The notes beneath the pieces were generated by a model, which saw only the letters and a list, made by a program, of their open reading frames with translations, had not been told where the DNA came from and made no database searches. Made by a program: the position numbers and the translations under genes. Positions 45,793 through 55,739 of a stretch of 64,000 nt of DNA are shown piece by piece (within the stretch, counting starts at the first letter, position 1; each line of letters opens with the position of its first letter). The stretch lies in the NCBI GenBank assembly GCA_963793675.1, contig CAWCBA010000007.1:75118-139117 (forward strand). The letters run 5' to 3'. The stretch comes from RPQJ01 sp963793675 (lineage in GTDB: Bacteria; Pseudomonadota; Gammaproteobacteria; Steroidobacterales; Steroidobacteraceae).

Positions 45793-47109
45793 ATGAAGCG
45801 CCTGCAGATGGCGCCCGAAGAGGCGGACATCGTCGACCTCACGCACGAGGCGCAGGGCGTCGCGCGTATCGATGGCAAGACGGTCTTCGTGGCTGATTCG
45901 TTGCCGGGCGAGCGCGTGGTGCTCAGACGAACGCATCGCCAGCGCAAGCTCGACTACGCGATCACGGAGCAGGTGCTGCGCGCCAGCCCGGACCGCGTGC
46001 AGCCGAAGTGCCCGCACTTCGGTTGCTGCGGGGGCTGCGCCTTGCAGCACCTCGCGCCCGACGCGCAACTTGCGTTCAAGCAATCGCAACTGGTCGAGAA
46101 CCTGTCGCGGCTGGGCGCGGTGCAGGCCGGGCGTCTGCTCGAGCCGCTCCGTGGCCCGGTCTGGAATTACCGCAGGCGCGCGCGCCTCGGCATCAAGCTG
46201 GTGCCACGCAAGGGCAAGGTGCTGGTCGGCTTTCGCGAGCGTTCGTCGCCGTACGTGACCGATCTGCATGAATGCCACGTGCTGGTCGAGCCGGTCGGTG
46301 CCTTGATCACGCCGCTCGGGCGGATGGTCGAGGGCCTGACCATCGCGAGCCGGGTGCCGCAGGCCGAGGTCGCGGTGTCGGACGACGTCGTGGCGCTGGT
46401 GCTGCGAGTGCTCGATCCGCCGGCAGCGGCCGACCTCGAACGCATGGCCGATTTCGAACGCGAGTTTTCCGTCCGGATCTACCTGCAACCGGGTGGCCCC
46501 GGCAGCATCGCGCCGCTTGATCCGTCGCGCCCACCTGCACCGCTCAGCTATCGCCTGCCGGAGCACGATATCGTGATCGACTTCGAGCCGACCGACTTCG
46601 TACAGGTCAACGGCCCGCTCAACCGGGCAATGGTTTCGCGTGCGCTCGACGTGCTGGAACCGCCGGCGGGCGAAACGGTGCTCGACCTGTTCTGCGGCCT
46701 CGGAAATTTCTCGCTGCCGCTCGCCCGGCGCACCGGCCAGGTCGTGGCGGTCGAAGGCGACGCAGGTCTGGTGCAGCGGGCGCGCGACAATGCCGGACGC
46801 AATGGCATCCCGAACGTCGAGTTTCACGTGGCCGACCTGTTCAAGGACGTGGCAGGGCTGCCCTGGGCACGACGACCTTATGACAGCGTGCTGCTTGATC
46901 CACCGCGGGCCGGGGCCAAGGAGATCCTGCCGGTCGTCGCCGCCAGCGGCGCCAGGCGCGTCGTGTATATTTCCTGTCACTCGGGCAGTCTCGCGCGCGA
47001 CGCGGGCCTGCTCGTCCGGGAGCACGGCTTCCGGCTGACGGCGGCGGGCGTCATGGACATGTTCCCGCACACGGCACACGTCGAGGCAATGGCGGTGTTC
47101 GACCGATGA
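45793..47109 (+). CDS. rlmD: RlmD, 23S rRNA (uracil-1939-C5)-methyltransferase
   Basis: RlmD methylates U1939 of 23S rRNA. The 438-residue protein has an N-terminal TRAM domain (ADIVDLTHEAQGVARIDGKT), the four Fe-S cysteines (Cys73, Cys79, Cys82 in CPHFGCCGGC and Cys161 in DLHECHV), and the SAM-binding motif LDLFCGLGNFSLPLA. LDPPRAGAKE is also present, as is the catalytic cysteine in VYISCHSG near the C-terminus. Length and cysteine spacing match E. coli RlmD. Confidence 0.95.
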   Translation: MKRLQMAPEEADIVDLTHEAQGVARIDGKTVFVADSLPGERVVLRRTHRQRKLDYAITEQVLRASPDRVQPKCPHFGCCGGCALQHLAPDAQLAFKQSQLVENLSRLGAVQAGRLLEPLRGPVWNYRRRARLGIKLVPRKGKVLVGFRERSSPYVTDLHECHVLVEPVGALITPLGRMVEGLTIASRVPQAEVAVSDDVVALVLRVLDPPAAADLERMADFEREFSVRIYLQPGGPGSIAPLDPSRPPAPLSYRLPEHDIVIDFEPTDFVQVNGPLNRAMVSRALDVLEPPAGETVLDLFCGLGNFSLPLARRTGQVVAVEGDAGLVQRARDNAGRNGIPNVEFHVADLFKDVAGLPWARRPYDSVLLDPPRAGAKEILPVVAASGARRVVYISCHSGSLARDAGLLVREHGFRLTAAGVMDMFPHTAHVEAMAVFDR

Positions 47110-47148
47110 GGAATGCATGACGGACGACAGTGCACCCGGAGTGACGCG

Positions 47149-48194
47149 ATGACGCTCGGCCCGCTGATGGTCGACGTCGCCGGCTTCGAACTCACCGACG
47201 AGGACCGGCGGATCCTGGCGCACCCGCTGGTCGGCGCCGTCATCCTGTTCACGCGCAACTTCGCCAGCTACGAGCAACTGGAAGCGCTGGTCCGGGACAT
47301 CCGCGCGGTCCGTAACCCGCCCTTGCTGGTCACCGTGGATCACGAGGGCGGGCGTGTGCAGCGCTTCCGCCAGGAATTCACCGTGCTGCCGCCGCAGCGT
47401 GCGATCGGCCATGCGTACGATCTCGACCCCGAGGCGGGCCGCCGTCTCGCCTGGCAGTGCGGGTGGCTGCTCGCCGCCGAATTGCGCTCGATCGGCATCG
47501 ACCTGAGTTTCGCACCCTGCATCGACCTCGATTACGGCGTCAGCGAAGTCATCGGCGACCGTGCGTATCACCGCGATCCCGAGGTGGTGTCGCGCCTCGC
47601 TGTCGCCTGCATGCAGGGCATGCGCACGGCCGGCATGGCTGCCACCGCGAAGCATTTTCCCGGGCCACGGCGCCGTCGTGGCGGACTCGCACAAGGCGCT
47701 GCCGATCGACCGGCGGCCGTTGAGCGAACTCGCCGACGAACTGTTGCCCTACCGGCGCATGATCGCGAACGGCCTGACCTCCGTGATGGTCGCGCACGTG
47801 CTGTTCCCTGAAGTCGATGCAGCGCCCGCGGGCTTTTCGGCGCGCTGGATCCAGCAGGAGCTGCGCTGGGGTCTCGGCTTCACCGGTGCGGTGTTCTCGG
47901 ACGATCTCAGCATGGGTGGTGCCGCGTTTGCGGGCACCGTTCCGGAGCGCGCACGCCGCGCGATCGAAGCGGGCTGCGACCTGTTGCCGATCTGCAACGA
48001 CCGTCCTGCCGGTGCTCGCGACGCTCGCCGAGCTCGAAGGCGCGGCAGATCCGCTGAGCCAGGTGCGCCTGGTGCGACTGCACGGCCGGCCGATGCCGGG
48101 CCGCGAACAACTGCGCAGGACCGCGCAATGGGCCGAATGCCAGCGGGCGATCGACCATTGCCGTGACGCGCCGAGCCTGCAGCTGAACGCCTGA
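47149..48194 (+). CDS. nagZ: NagZ, beta-N-acetylhexosaminidase, interrupted by +1 frameshifts near 47656 and 48011
   Basis: NagZ removes N-acetylglucosamine from recycled muropeptides in the cytoplasm. The first frame starts at ATG 47149 (LGPLMVDVAGFELTDEDRR) and carries LLVTVDHEGGRVQRFR, FAPCIDLDYG and ATAKHFPG. The second frame continues GHGAVVADSHKALP (the catalytic His loop), SVMVAHVLFPEVD and VFSDDLSMGGA (catalytic Asp), to CNDRPA. The third continues VLATLAELEGAADPLSQVRL to the end. Extra bases in a TTTT run (47655-47658) and near 48011 explain both breaks. Upstream ATG 47113 is a possible longer start. Confidence 0.88.
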
Positions 48195-48227
48195 CTACGG
48201 ACCGGGGCACGGGGGAGTTCCAGAACG

Positions 48228-49106
48228 ATGAACGATGCAGCGATGGTGACGACAACCAGCGACGCGCAACTGCTCGAGGAGGTGCTGCGTCACGCGCTCG
48301 ACGGCATTGCCGTCGTCGAATCCCGTGACGGCATCACCCAGGTGGCGTATGGCAATGCGACACTCGCCGCGCTGTTGCGCCGCTCGGAAGACTGGGTGGC
48401 CGGGCGCCGGCTCGAGGACGTCGAAGTCGAGGCTCCGGCCGATCCCAACCTGACCACGACGGGCGCCGGCTCCCGCGTTCGGCTGAAGCGCGTCGACGGC
48501 ACGCTGGTCGACTGCGAGCGCTGGGCCGTGATGCTGTCGGGTGGACGGATGGCGCTCTATTACCGCCCCGTGCCGCGCAATTCGCCGGGCGCGCTCGCCG
48601 CGGCGCTCGAGCGTTCCAGCGGCCTCAGCACCGAGGAACAGCTGCTTGAGATGCTCGTGCGCGACTGGTCGATCGGCCAGCGCGACGGGCGCAGCGTCAC
48701 GCTGATGCACTTCGAGATCGATTCCTGGGCGGACTACCTGGAGATCTTCGGCCGCGGCGCGAGTGACAACGTGCTGCGGCAGGTCGGGCGTACCATCGCC
48801 GCGGTGATGAAGCGCGCCAGTGACGTGGTCGCCCGTGCGGGGCAGGGCGGGTTCCTCGTGCTTGGCGTCTCGATGGAGGCCGCTGCAGCGCTGGACTTTG
48901 CCGACCAGATCGTTTCGCGCATCCGTTCGCTCTCCATCCACCACCCGCGCTCCGTTACCGGCAAGTTCCTTACCGTGAGCGCGGGCGTGGTGACTGCACG
49001 GCCGCCGCGCGGGGCGAGTCACGCGCTGATGCTGGAGGCGACCCAGGTCGCCGTCGGCGAGTCGAAGGCGCGCGGTGGCAATCGTGCCACCCGCGGGGAG
49101 ATCTGA
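48228..49106 (+). CDS. PAS-like plus degenerate GGDEF-domain protein
   Basis: The 292-residue protein has a PAS-like N-terminal domain (about 10-115: ALDGIAVVESRDGITQVAYG) and a C-terminal GGDEF-like domain (about 130-285). The domain keeps the fold landmarks MHFEIDSWADYLEIFGRGAS (counterpart of the DxDxFK...GH..GD segment) and a terminal SAGVV strand. The signature itself reads GQGGF (residues 205-209) instead of GGDEF, so the catalytic acidic pair is missing. Diguanylate cyclase activity is therefore unlikely; a sensory or GTP-binding role is conceivable. GGGGGAG precedes the start. It converges on mfd with three bases between the stops. Confidence 0.78.
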   Translation: MNDAAMVTTTSDAQLLEEVLRHALDGIAVVESRDGITQVAYGNATLAALLRRSEDWVAGRRLEDVEVEAPADPNLTTTGAGSRVRLKRVDGTLVDCERWAVMLSGGRMALYYRPVPRNSPGALAAALERSSGLSTEEQLLEMLVRDWSIGQRDGRSVTLMHFEIDSWADYLEIFGRGASDNVLRQVGRTIAAVMKRASDVVARAGQGGFLVLGVSMEAAAALDFADQIVSRIRSLSIHHPRSVTGKFLTVSAGVVTARPPRGASHALMLEATQVAVGESKARGGNRATRGEI

Positions 49107-49109
49107 ACC

Positions 49110-52100
49110 CTATTTGTCCGGCACGCAGCGCGTGAGCTGGTCGAGCAGCTTCTGCGCAGCGGTGAAGCGCTCCTCGGGGTCGTCCCATTTGCCCGTCACG
49201 CGGATCTTCCGCGGGCCGTCGAAGCGCATCGTCCGGTTGCTCTGCTGCAGCAGCAGGATCAGCGAGCCCGGGTCGAGCGGCGTCTCGTCGCCGAACGCCA
49301 CCGACCCGCTGGCGGTTGCCCAGGTCCATGCGCTCGATGACCAGCGGATTGGCCACCACGCGCAGCCGCGCGATGCGGAAAAGATTTTTCGCCGGGTCCG
49401 GCAAGGGCCCGAATCGGTCCATCGTTTCGGCCTGCAGGTCGTCGAGTTCCGTGACCGACTGCACCGACGAGATGCGCTTGTAGAGTACGAGCCGCGCATG
49501 CACGTCGGGCAGGTAGCCTTCAGGCAGCAGCGACGGCACGTGCAGGTCGATCTCCGGCCCGTGGTGCAGCGGCTTCTCGAGCTCCGGTGTCTTCCCGGCC
49601 TGCATCGCCTTCACCGCGCGTTCCAGCAGCTCCATGTAGAGCGCGAAACCGACCTCCTGGATCTGGCCGCTCTGGCCTTCGCCGAGCAGTTCGCCGGCGC
49701 CGCGGATTTCGAGGTCGTGCGTGGCAAGCACGAAGCCGGCGCCCAGGTCTTCCAGCGATTCGATCGCCTCGAGCCTGCGTGCGGCATCCGCCGTCATGGC
49801 GTTCTTCGGCGGCGTGATCAGGTAGGCGTACGCCTGGTGATGCGAGCGGCCGACGCGACCGCGCAGCTGGTGCAGCTGCGCCAGGCCGAAGCGGTCGGCA
49901 CGGTCGACGATGATCGTGTTCGCGGTCGGCACGTCGATGCCGCTCTCGATGATCGTCGTGCAGAGCAGCACGTTCGCGCGCTTGTGGTAGAAATCGAGCA
50001 TCACCTGCTCGAGGTCGCGCTCGCGCATCTGGCCGTGGCCGATCACGATGCGTGCTTCAGGCACCAGCTCGGTCAGCTGTTGTGCCGTCTTGTCGATCGT
50101 CTCGACGCTGTTGTGGACGAAATACACCTGGCCGCCGCGACGCAGTTCGCGCAGGCAGGCCTCGCGCACCGTGGGGTCGCTCCATTCGGTCACGAACGTC
50201 TTGATCGAGAGCCGTGCGGCCGGCGGCGTGGCGATCAGCGAAAGGTCGCGCAGACCGCCCAGCGCCATGTTGAGCGTGCGCGGAATCGGCGTGGCCGTCA
50301 GCGTCAGCACGTCGACCTCGGCGCGGAGCGACTTGAGTCGCTCCTTGTCGCGCACGCCGAAGCGGTGCTCCTCGTCGATGATGACGAGACCCAGGTCCTT
50401 GAACTTGACGCCAGGCTGCAGCAGCCGGTGGGTACCGACGACGATATCGACCTTGCCGGACGCCAAGCCGTCGAGCGCCACCTTCGACTGCGCGCCCGCG
50501 CGGAAGCGCGACAGCAGTTCGATCTTCACGGGCCAGTCGGCGAAGCGGTCAGCGAACGTTTCGTAGTGCTGCTGCGCCAGCAAGGTCGTCGGTACCAGCA
50601 CCGCGACCTGCTTGCCGCCCTGGACCGCGACGAACGCGGCGCGCAGTGCCACCTCGGTCTTGCCGAAGCCGACGTCGCCGCAGACCACGCGGTCCATCGG
50701 CTTGCCCGAGCGCAGGTCCTCGATCACTGCCTGGATGGCGCTCAGCTGGTCGACGGTCTCCTCGAACGGGAAGCCGGACTCGAACGCGCGGACCTGCTGG
50801 TCGTCCACCCGGAAGGCGTGGCCCTGGCGTGCAGCGCGACGCGCGTAGACGTCGAGCAACTCCGCCGCCGCGTCACGAATCTTTGCGGCCGCTCGCGCTC
50901 GCGCCTTCGCCCACTGCTCGCCGCCGAGCTTGTGCAGCGGTGCGGACTCGGCGGGTGCGCCGGTATAGCGGCTGATGCGCTCGAGTGCCTGGACGGGCAC
51001 GTAGAGCCTGTCACCCTCGGCGTACTCGAGCACGAGAAATTCGGCGGTCATGCCGCCGGCGTCCATGGTCGTGAGACCGGTGTAGCGGCCGACACCGTAA
51101 TCTTCGTGCACGACCGGGGCGCCCGGACGAAGGTCCGCCAGCTGCTGGATGATCCTGGCGGGATCGCGGTCGGTGCGACGGCGTCGCCGCTCCTGGCGGG
51201 CACGTTCACCGAACAGCTGTTCCTCGGCGTAAATCGTGACCGCGGGATCGCGCAGCGTGACGCCGGAGGCGAGCGGTGCGACGGTGAGCGCGATGCGCGC
51301 GTCGGAATCGAGGAACTCCTGCCAGTTGCCGACGACCCTGGCCGTGATGGCGTACGGCCGCAGCAGTTCCAGCAGCAGCTCGCGACGGCCTGCCGATTCG
51401 GCGGCAAGCAGCACGCGCCCGGCGGTGTAGCGCAGCTGGTCGGCGAAGGCGTGCAGCGTCTCGTCGCGGCGCTGGTCGATGCGGGCGGACGGTGCGGGCT
51501 CGGTCCCGAAGTCCACCACCGGCACGGGCTGCGAGGAGATCGTTGCGGGCGGTTCGGTGTGCGCCGGGATCGATGGCGCAGGTCCGAGCAGGATGTGTGG
51601 CAACGCGGTCGCCGCGGCGAGCCACTCATCCACCGGAACGCATATCTCGGCCGGGTCGAGCACGGGATGCTCGATGTCGTACCGTCGCTCCTCAAAGCGT
51701 TCGACCAGCGAGTTCCAGGCATCGCGCAGGCCAGCGTCGTGCTCGGACGGCAGGATCACGGTCGCGCGTGCAGGCAGGTAATCGAGCAGCGTGGCGGTCT
51801 GCTCGAAGAACAGCGGCAGGTAGTACTCGATGCCGGCCGGGGCGAGGCCCTCGCCGACGTCGCGATAGAGCGGCATGCGTGCCAGGTCGCCCTCGAAGCG
51901 GGTGCGGAATCGGCGCCGGAAGTCCTTGATCGCCGCGGACGACAGGCTGAATTCGCGGGCCGGCAGCAGGTCGAGTCGTGGCAGCTTCTCGAGCGAGCGC
52001 TGCGATTCGGCGTCGAAACTGCGGATGCTGTCGATGACGTCGTCGAACAGGTCGATCCGCAGCGGCGATTCGCTGCCCATCGGAAACACGTCGAACAACG

Positions 52101-52605
52101 AGCCACGGATGGCGAAGTCGCCCGGCTCACCCACCTGGGGCACGCTGGCATAGCCGGCACCCGTCAGCCGCAATCGGAACTGCTCGAGGTCGATCGCTTC
52201 GCCGGCTTTCAGGCTGAGCGCATGGCCGTCAATGAAGGTGCGTGGTGGCAGGCGCTGCAGGGCCGTCTGCACGTCGACGATCACGATGCCGCGCTGCAGT
52301 GCGGGCAGCCGGGCCAACGTGCGCAGGCGCTGCGAAATGATGTCCGGATGGGGCGAGAACTGGTCGTATGGCAGCGTCTCGTAACCCGGGAAGGCGAAGA
52401 TCGGGACGGCGCCGGCGCAGAAGAACGCAAGTTCTTCCTCGAGCCGCGCGGCCGTCGCCGCGTCGTTGGTCACCAGCAGGACGGGGCCCGGTGCCAGCGT
52501 GGCCGCACGCGCAAGCTGCAGGGCCGTGGCGGCCCCGGTCAGGCCGATCCAGCGCAGGCTGGGATGTTCGTTCGTGGGCAGCAGGGCGGGTTGGTCGACG
52601 GGCAT
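49110..52605 (-). CDS. mfd: Mfd, transcription-repair coupling factor, interrupted by a +1 frameshift near 49314
   Basis: Mfd displaces stalled RNA polymerase and recruits UvrA. The protein (about 1164 residues once corrected) has the UvrB-like N-terminal domains (FPGYETLPYDQFSPHPDII). It has the RNA-polymerase-interacting domain (HEDYGVGRYTGL), Walker A GDVGFGKTEVALRAA (about residue 640), Walker B IIDEEHRFGV, LTLTATPIPRTL, and LRGRVGRS of the RecG-like TRG motif. The C-terminal domain is broken: IERMDLGN is followed in another frame by ASGSVAFGDETPLDPGSLI and TMRFDGPRKIRVTG to the stop at 49110. One extra base at about 49314 accounts for it. The essential motor part is unaffected. Confidence 0.92.
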
Positions 52606-52717
52606 CGGATTCCAGCGGGCAACGGGCGACGCTCTCCCGCGCCTGGACGCGGCAGAGATTCGCAGTGGACGTCGACGGGGTTTCGACCCGCCCTTGGCCC
52701 GGCGCAGACGCCGGACA

Positions 52718-52736
52718 CCCCCGCTTCAGGCGGGGG
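52718..52736 (-). terminator. GC-rich hairpin downstream of the small exported protein gene
   Basis: CCCCCGC (52718-52724) and GCGGGGG (52730-52736) form a 7-bp all-GC stem with a five-base loop, 25 bases after the stop of the small minus-strand gene and before mfd. No T run follows on the minus strand, so it is at best a weak or factor-dependent terminator. A second short repeat (GGCG/CGCC) lies beside it at 52701-52712. Confidence 0.35.
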
Positions 52737-52760
52737 AGGCGGAGATTCTAGCGGTTCGGT

Positions 52761-53048
52761 TCAGCGGCGGAGCGTGACGGCGTGAACCACGTGGTCGTAC
52801 TCGAAGTAGACGATCTTGTCCGCGTAGACCCAGCGGGTGATCGGCGGCTGTCCGACCGCGGCGAATCGCTCGGCCGGCGCTCCGAACTGGCGCTCCACCT
52901 GGGCCATGCTCTGGCCGCGGGCAGGCGTTGCCACGGCGCTGGTAGCCGCAGGCGGGTTCGTCATTTCGAGGGTCTGGGCAGGCAGGGCCGGCGCTGTCGC
53001 AAGTCCGGCCAGGCAGAGGCTGATTGCCGTGAATTTTTGCTTGCGCAT
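52761..53048 (-). CDS. Small exported protein of unknown function
   Basis: The 95-residue product has an N-terminal signal peptide (RKQKFTAISLCLAGLATAPALPAQ), an Ala/Thr-rich linker and a compact C-terminal domain: GQSMAQVERQFGAPAERFAA, then TRWVYADKIVYFEYDHVVHAV. The pattern of a Gly-x-Ser-Met helix, a GAP turn and a YADK.VYFE strand recalls the BamE/SmpA-like fold, where a G.s...V...G.P helix precedes beta strands. There is no lipobox cysteine. Proteins of this type are common in Xanthomonad-like genomes; no function is known. It is divergent from lolC. Confidence 0.72.
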   Translation of the reverse strand: MRKQKFTAISLCLAGLATAPALPAQTLEMTNPPAATSAVATPARGQSMAQVERQFGAPAERFAAVGQPPITRWVYADKIVYFEYDHVVHAVTLRR

Positions 53049-53223
53049 GCTTCCGTGTCTCCGATGAGGCCCGCCGAACTATAGCATTCGACGCGAAAGA
53101 GCCGGAACCTCGCGGCCTAATTCCTTGTTCCAGTTCACTATCTGGTGCGGCAGGAAACGTGCAAAGCCGGGCCGCGCCGGGTAGCCTTGCGGCCTCCCAC
53201 CGCCACGCGAGCCTCGATTCACG

Positions 53224-54474
53224 GTGTTCCACCCGCTGCCCGTCTTCGTTGGCCTGCGCTACGTCCGCACCCGCAGGCAGGGCTTTTTCGTCTCGTTCAT
53301 CTCCTGGATCTCGATGGCCGGGGTGTGTCTGGGCGTCGCCGCGCTGATCACCATCATTTCGGTCATGAACGGCTTCGAGGGCGAACTGCGCAACCGCCTG
53401 GTTTCGCTGACGGCGCACGCCACCGTATCCGGCCCGCCTGGGCGGCTCGCGAACTGGCAGTCGGTCACCGAGCGCATTCGAACCGTGCCGGGCGTGGAGG
53501 GCGTCGCGCCTTTTGTGGACGTGCAGGCGATGCTCGGGCGCGCCGGCATGCTCGAACCGGTGCTGCTGCACGGCATCGATCCGGCAGCCGAAGCCAACGT
53601 GTCGTCGATCGAACACAATCTGCTGCAAGGAAAACTCAGCGACCTCCAGCCTGGCTCGCGCGGCATGGTCATCGGTCGCGTGCTCGCATGGCAGATCGGG
53701 GCCGAGCTCGGCGATGAACTCACCGTGATGGTGCCGGGCCGCGACATGCTCGCGGCGGGTGGCCGGCCGCTGCTGCAGACGTTCACCGTCACCGGCATCT
53801 TCGAGGTCGGGCTGCAGGACCACGATGCTTCGCTCGCGCTCGTGTCGATCGCCGATGCGGCTGACTTGAGCGGCGCCGCCGATGCGACACCCGCCGGGCT
53901 GCGTATCCGCTTCGACGACGTGATGAACGCGCCCGCGCGCACTGCCGACCTGCGCAAGGCCGTAGGCGCGGGGCTGCAGGTCAAGGACTGGAGCGAAGAA
54001 CACTCGGCCTACTTCCGCGCGATTCGCATCGAGAAGACGATGATGAGCCTGATCCTGTTGCTCGTCGTCGCGGTGGCGGCGTTCAACATCGTGGCGGCGC
54101 TGGTGATGGTGGTGAACGAGAAGCGCTCGGACATCGCGATCCTGCGCACGCTCGGCATGACCCCGCGCGGCGTCGTCGGCGTCTTTCTCACCCAGGGCCT
54201 CGTGATCGGCACCGTCGGGACGCTGTTCGGTCTGGTGCTCGGGGTGCTGGTCGCCGCCAACGTCGGCACCATCGTGCCGGTGCTCGAGCGCGTGTTCCGC
54301 TTCCACGTGATGGACCCGTCGGTCTACTACATCACGCAAATTCCGGCGGAGCTCAGAGTCGGGCAGATCCTTACCATCACCCTGGTCGCGTTCACGCTCA
54401 CGGTCGTTGCGACGATCTATCCGGCGATCCGCGGCGCGGCCACAGAGCCCGCCGAAGCGTTGCGGTACGAATGA
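53224..54474 (+). CDS. lolC: LolC/LolE family lipoprotein-releasing permease (first copy)
   Basis: The LolCDE ABC transporter extracts outer-membrane lipoproteins from the inner membrane and passes them to LolA. The 416-residue protein has one N-terminal transmembrane helix (SFISWISMAGVCLGVAALIT), a large periplasmic domain (about 50-265) and three C-terminal helices of the FtsX type (MSLILLLVVAVAAFNIVAAL, VFLTQGLVIGTVGTLFGLVL and ILTITLVAFTLTVVATIYPA). The start is a GTG. It overlaps its paralogue by four bases. First position suggests LolC by analogy with E. coli; both copies start with the shared RYVRTR..FFVSFISWISM type sequence. Confidence 0.92.
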   Translation: MFHPLPVFVGLRYVRTRRQGFFVSFISWISMAGVCLGVAALITIISVMNGFEGELRNRLVSLTAHATVSGPPGRLANWQSVTERIRTVPGVEGVAPFVDVQAMLGRAGMLEPVLLHGIDPAAEANVSSIEHNLLQGKLSDLQPGSRGMVIGRVLAWQIGAELGDELTVMVPGRDMLAAGGRPLLQTFTVTGIFEVGLQDHDASLALVSIADAADLSGAADATPAGLRIRFDDVMNAPARTADLRKAVGAGLQVKDWSEEHSAYFRAIRIEKTMMSLILLLVVAVAAFNIVAALVMVVNEKRSDIAILRTLGMTPRGVVGVFLTQGLVIGTVGTLFGLVLGVLVAANVGTIVPVLERVFRFHVMDPSVYYITQIPAELRVGQILTITLVAFTLTVVATIYPAIRGAATEPAEALRYE

Positions 54475-55739
54475 CCATGGCAGGGCGTGGCGCTCCCTTC
54501 GAGCTCAAGATCGGCCGGCGCTACCTGCGCTCGACCGGCAACCGCTTCCTCTCGTTCATCTCGCTGATCTCGATGGTGGGCGTGGCGATCGGCGTGGCCG
54601 TGCTGATCGTCGTGCTGTCGGTGATGAACGGCTTCGAGCACGAACTGCGGTCACGTATCCTGAGCCTGACGTCGCACGCGACGGTGACGGCATTCGGCGA
54701 GGGACTCGTCGGCTGGGAGGCGATGCGGGACACGGCGCTCAGGAATCCGCGAGTGTCTGCGGCGGCGCCGTTCGTCGAGTCCGAGACGCTGCTGATTGCC
54801 GATCACGCGGCTGGCGCTTCCAGCGCAGCCACCTTGCGTGGCATCGACCCGGCACTCGAGGCGCAGGTGTCGGCGCTGGGTGAACGGCTCACCAGTGGAT
54901 CGATGCAGTCGCTCGAGCCAGGCTCGTTCACGGTCCTGCTGGGTGAGGAGCTGGCGAACAAGCTGGGCGTCGGCCTGGGCGACGCCGTCGTCGTGGCCGT
55001 CGCCAAAGGTAGCGTGACGCCCGCCGGCGTGCTGCCGCGACTGCGTCGTTTCAAGGTCGCAGGCATTTTCCGCTCCGGCATGTACGAGATAGACGCGACG
55101 CTCGCGGTGGTGCACATCGCCGATGCGGCGCGACTGCTGCGACTGGGTGGCAACGTGACGGGATTGCGCCTGGCGGTGAAGGATCCCTACGAGGCGCCAC
55201 TCGCCGTGCGCGAAGTTGCCAACGAACTCGGCGGCGGGCTCTACGTCGAGGACTGGACGCAGCGCAATGCGAATTTTTTCCGCTCGATCGAACTGACCAA
55301 GCGCATGATGTTCTTCATCCTGCTGCTGGTCGTGGCGGTCGCGGCGTTCAACATCGTGTCGACGCTGGTGATGGCGGTGAAGGACAAGCAGCCGGACATC
55401 GCCATCCTGCGCACGATCGGGGCGCGACCCTCGAGCATCCTGGCGATCTTCACCACGCAGGGCACCGTGATCGGCCTGCTCGGCACGCTCGGCGGCGTGG
55501 CTCTCGGCGTGCTGGTCGCGCTGAACCTCGAGTCGATCGTGCACGGCCTGGAGCGTGTTTTCGGCGTGCATTTCATGGACGCGAGCGTTTACCTCATGAG
55601 CGACCTGCCGGCGCGCGTCGAACCCGACGACGTGCTGCTGATCGCGGGCACGGCGTTCGCGCTCTGCTGTCTATCCACCCTGTATCCCGCGTGGCGCGCA
55701 GCGACCACCGATCCGGCGAGGGCCCTGCGCCATGACTGA
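54471..55739 (+). CDS. lolE: LolC/LolE family lipoprotein-releasing permease (second copy)
   Basis: This is the second membrane subunit of LolCDE. The 422-residue protein has the same topology as its neighbour: RRYLRSTGNRFLSFISLISM into the first helix, a periplasmic domain with LRGIDPALEAQVSALGERL, and three C-terminal helices ending in AWRAATTDPARALRHD. The two permeases are clearly paralogous (MNGFEHELRSRILSLTSHAT versus MNGFEGELRNRLVSLTAHAT). Which is functionally LolC or LolE cannot be decided from sequence alone here. lolD starts eight bases before its end. Confidence 0.9.
   Translation: MTMAGRGAPFELKIGRRYLRSTGNRFLSFISLISMVGVAIGVAVLIVVLSVMNGFEHELRSRILSLTSHATVTAFGEGLVGWEAMRDTALRNPRVSAAAPFVESETLLIADHAAGASSAATLRGIDPALEAQVSALGERLTSGSMQSLEPGSFTVLLGEELANKLGVGLGDAVVVAVAKGSVTPAGVLPRLRRFKVAGIFRSGMYEIDATLAVVHIADAARLLRLGGNVTGLRLAVKDPYEAPLAVREVANELGGGLYVEDWTQRNANFFRSIELTKRMMFFILLLVVAVAAFNIVSTLVMAVKDKQPDIAILRTIGARPSSILAIFTTQGTVIGLLGTLGGVALGVLVALNLESIVHGLERVFGVHFMDASVYLMSDLPARVEPDDVLLIAGTAFALCCLSTLYPAWRAATTDPARALRHD

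Noticed and set aside
52633..52643. TCTCCCGCGCC shared with the REP-like unit near 4645
   Set aside because: Only eleven bases match and the rest of the repeat core is absent, so chance in a GC-rich gap is sufficient.
49075..52785. An open frame of about 1236 codons on the plus strand, antisense to mfd
   Set aside because: It mirrors the codon pattern of mfd in a GC-rich genome, where stops are rare in antisense frames. Its translation has no recognisable domain, while mfd shows every expected motif.
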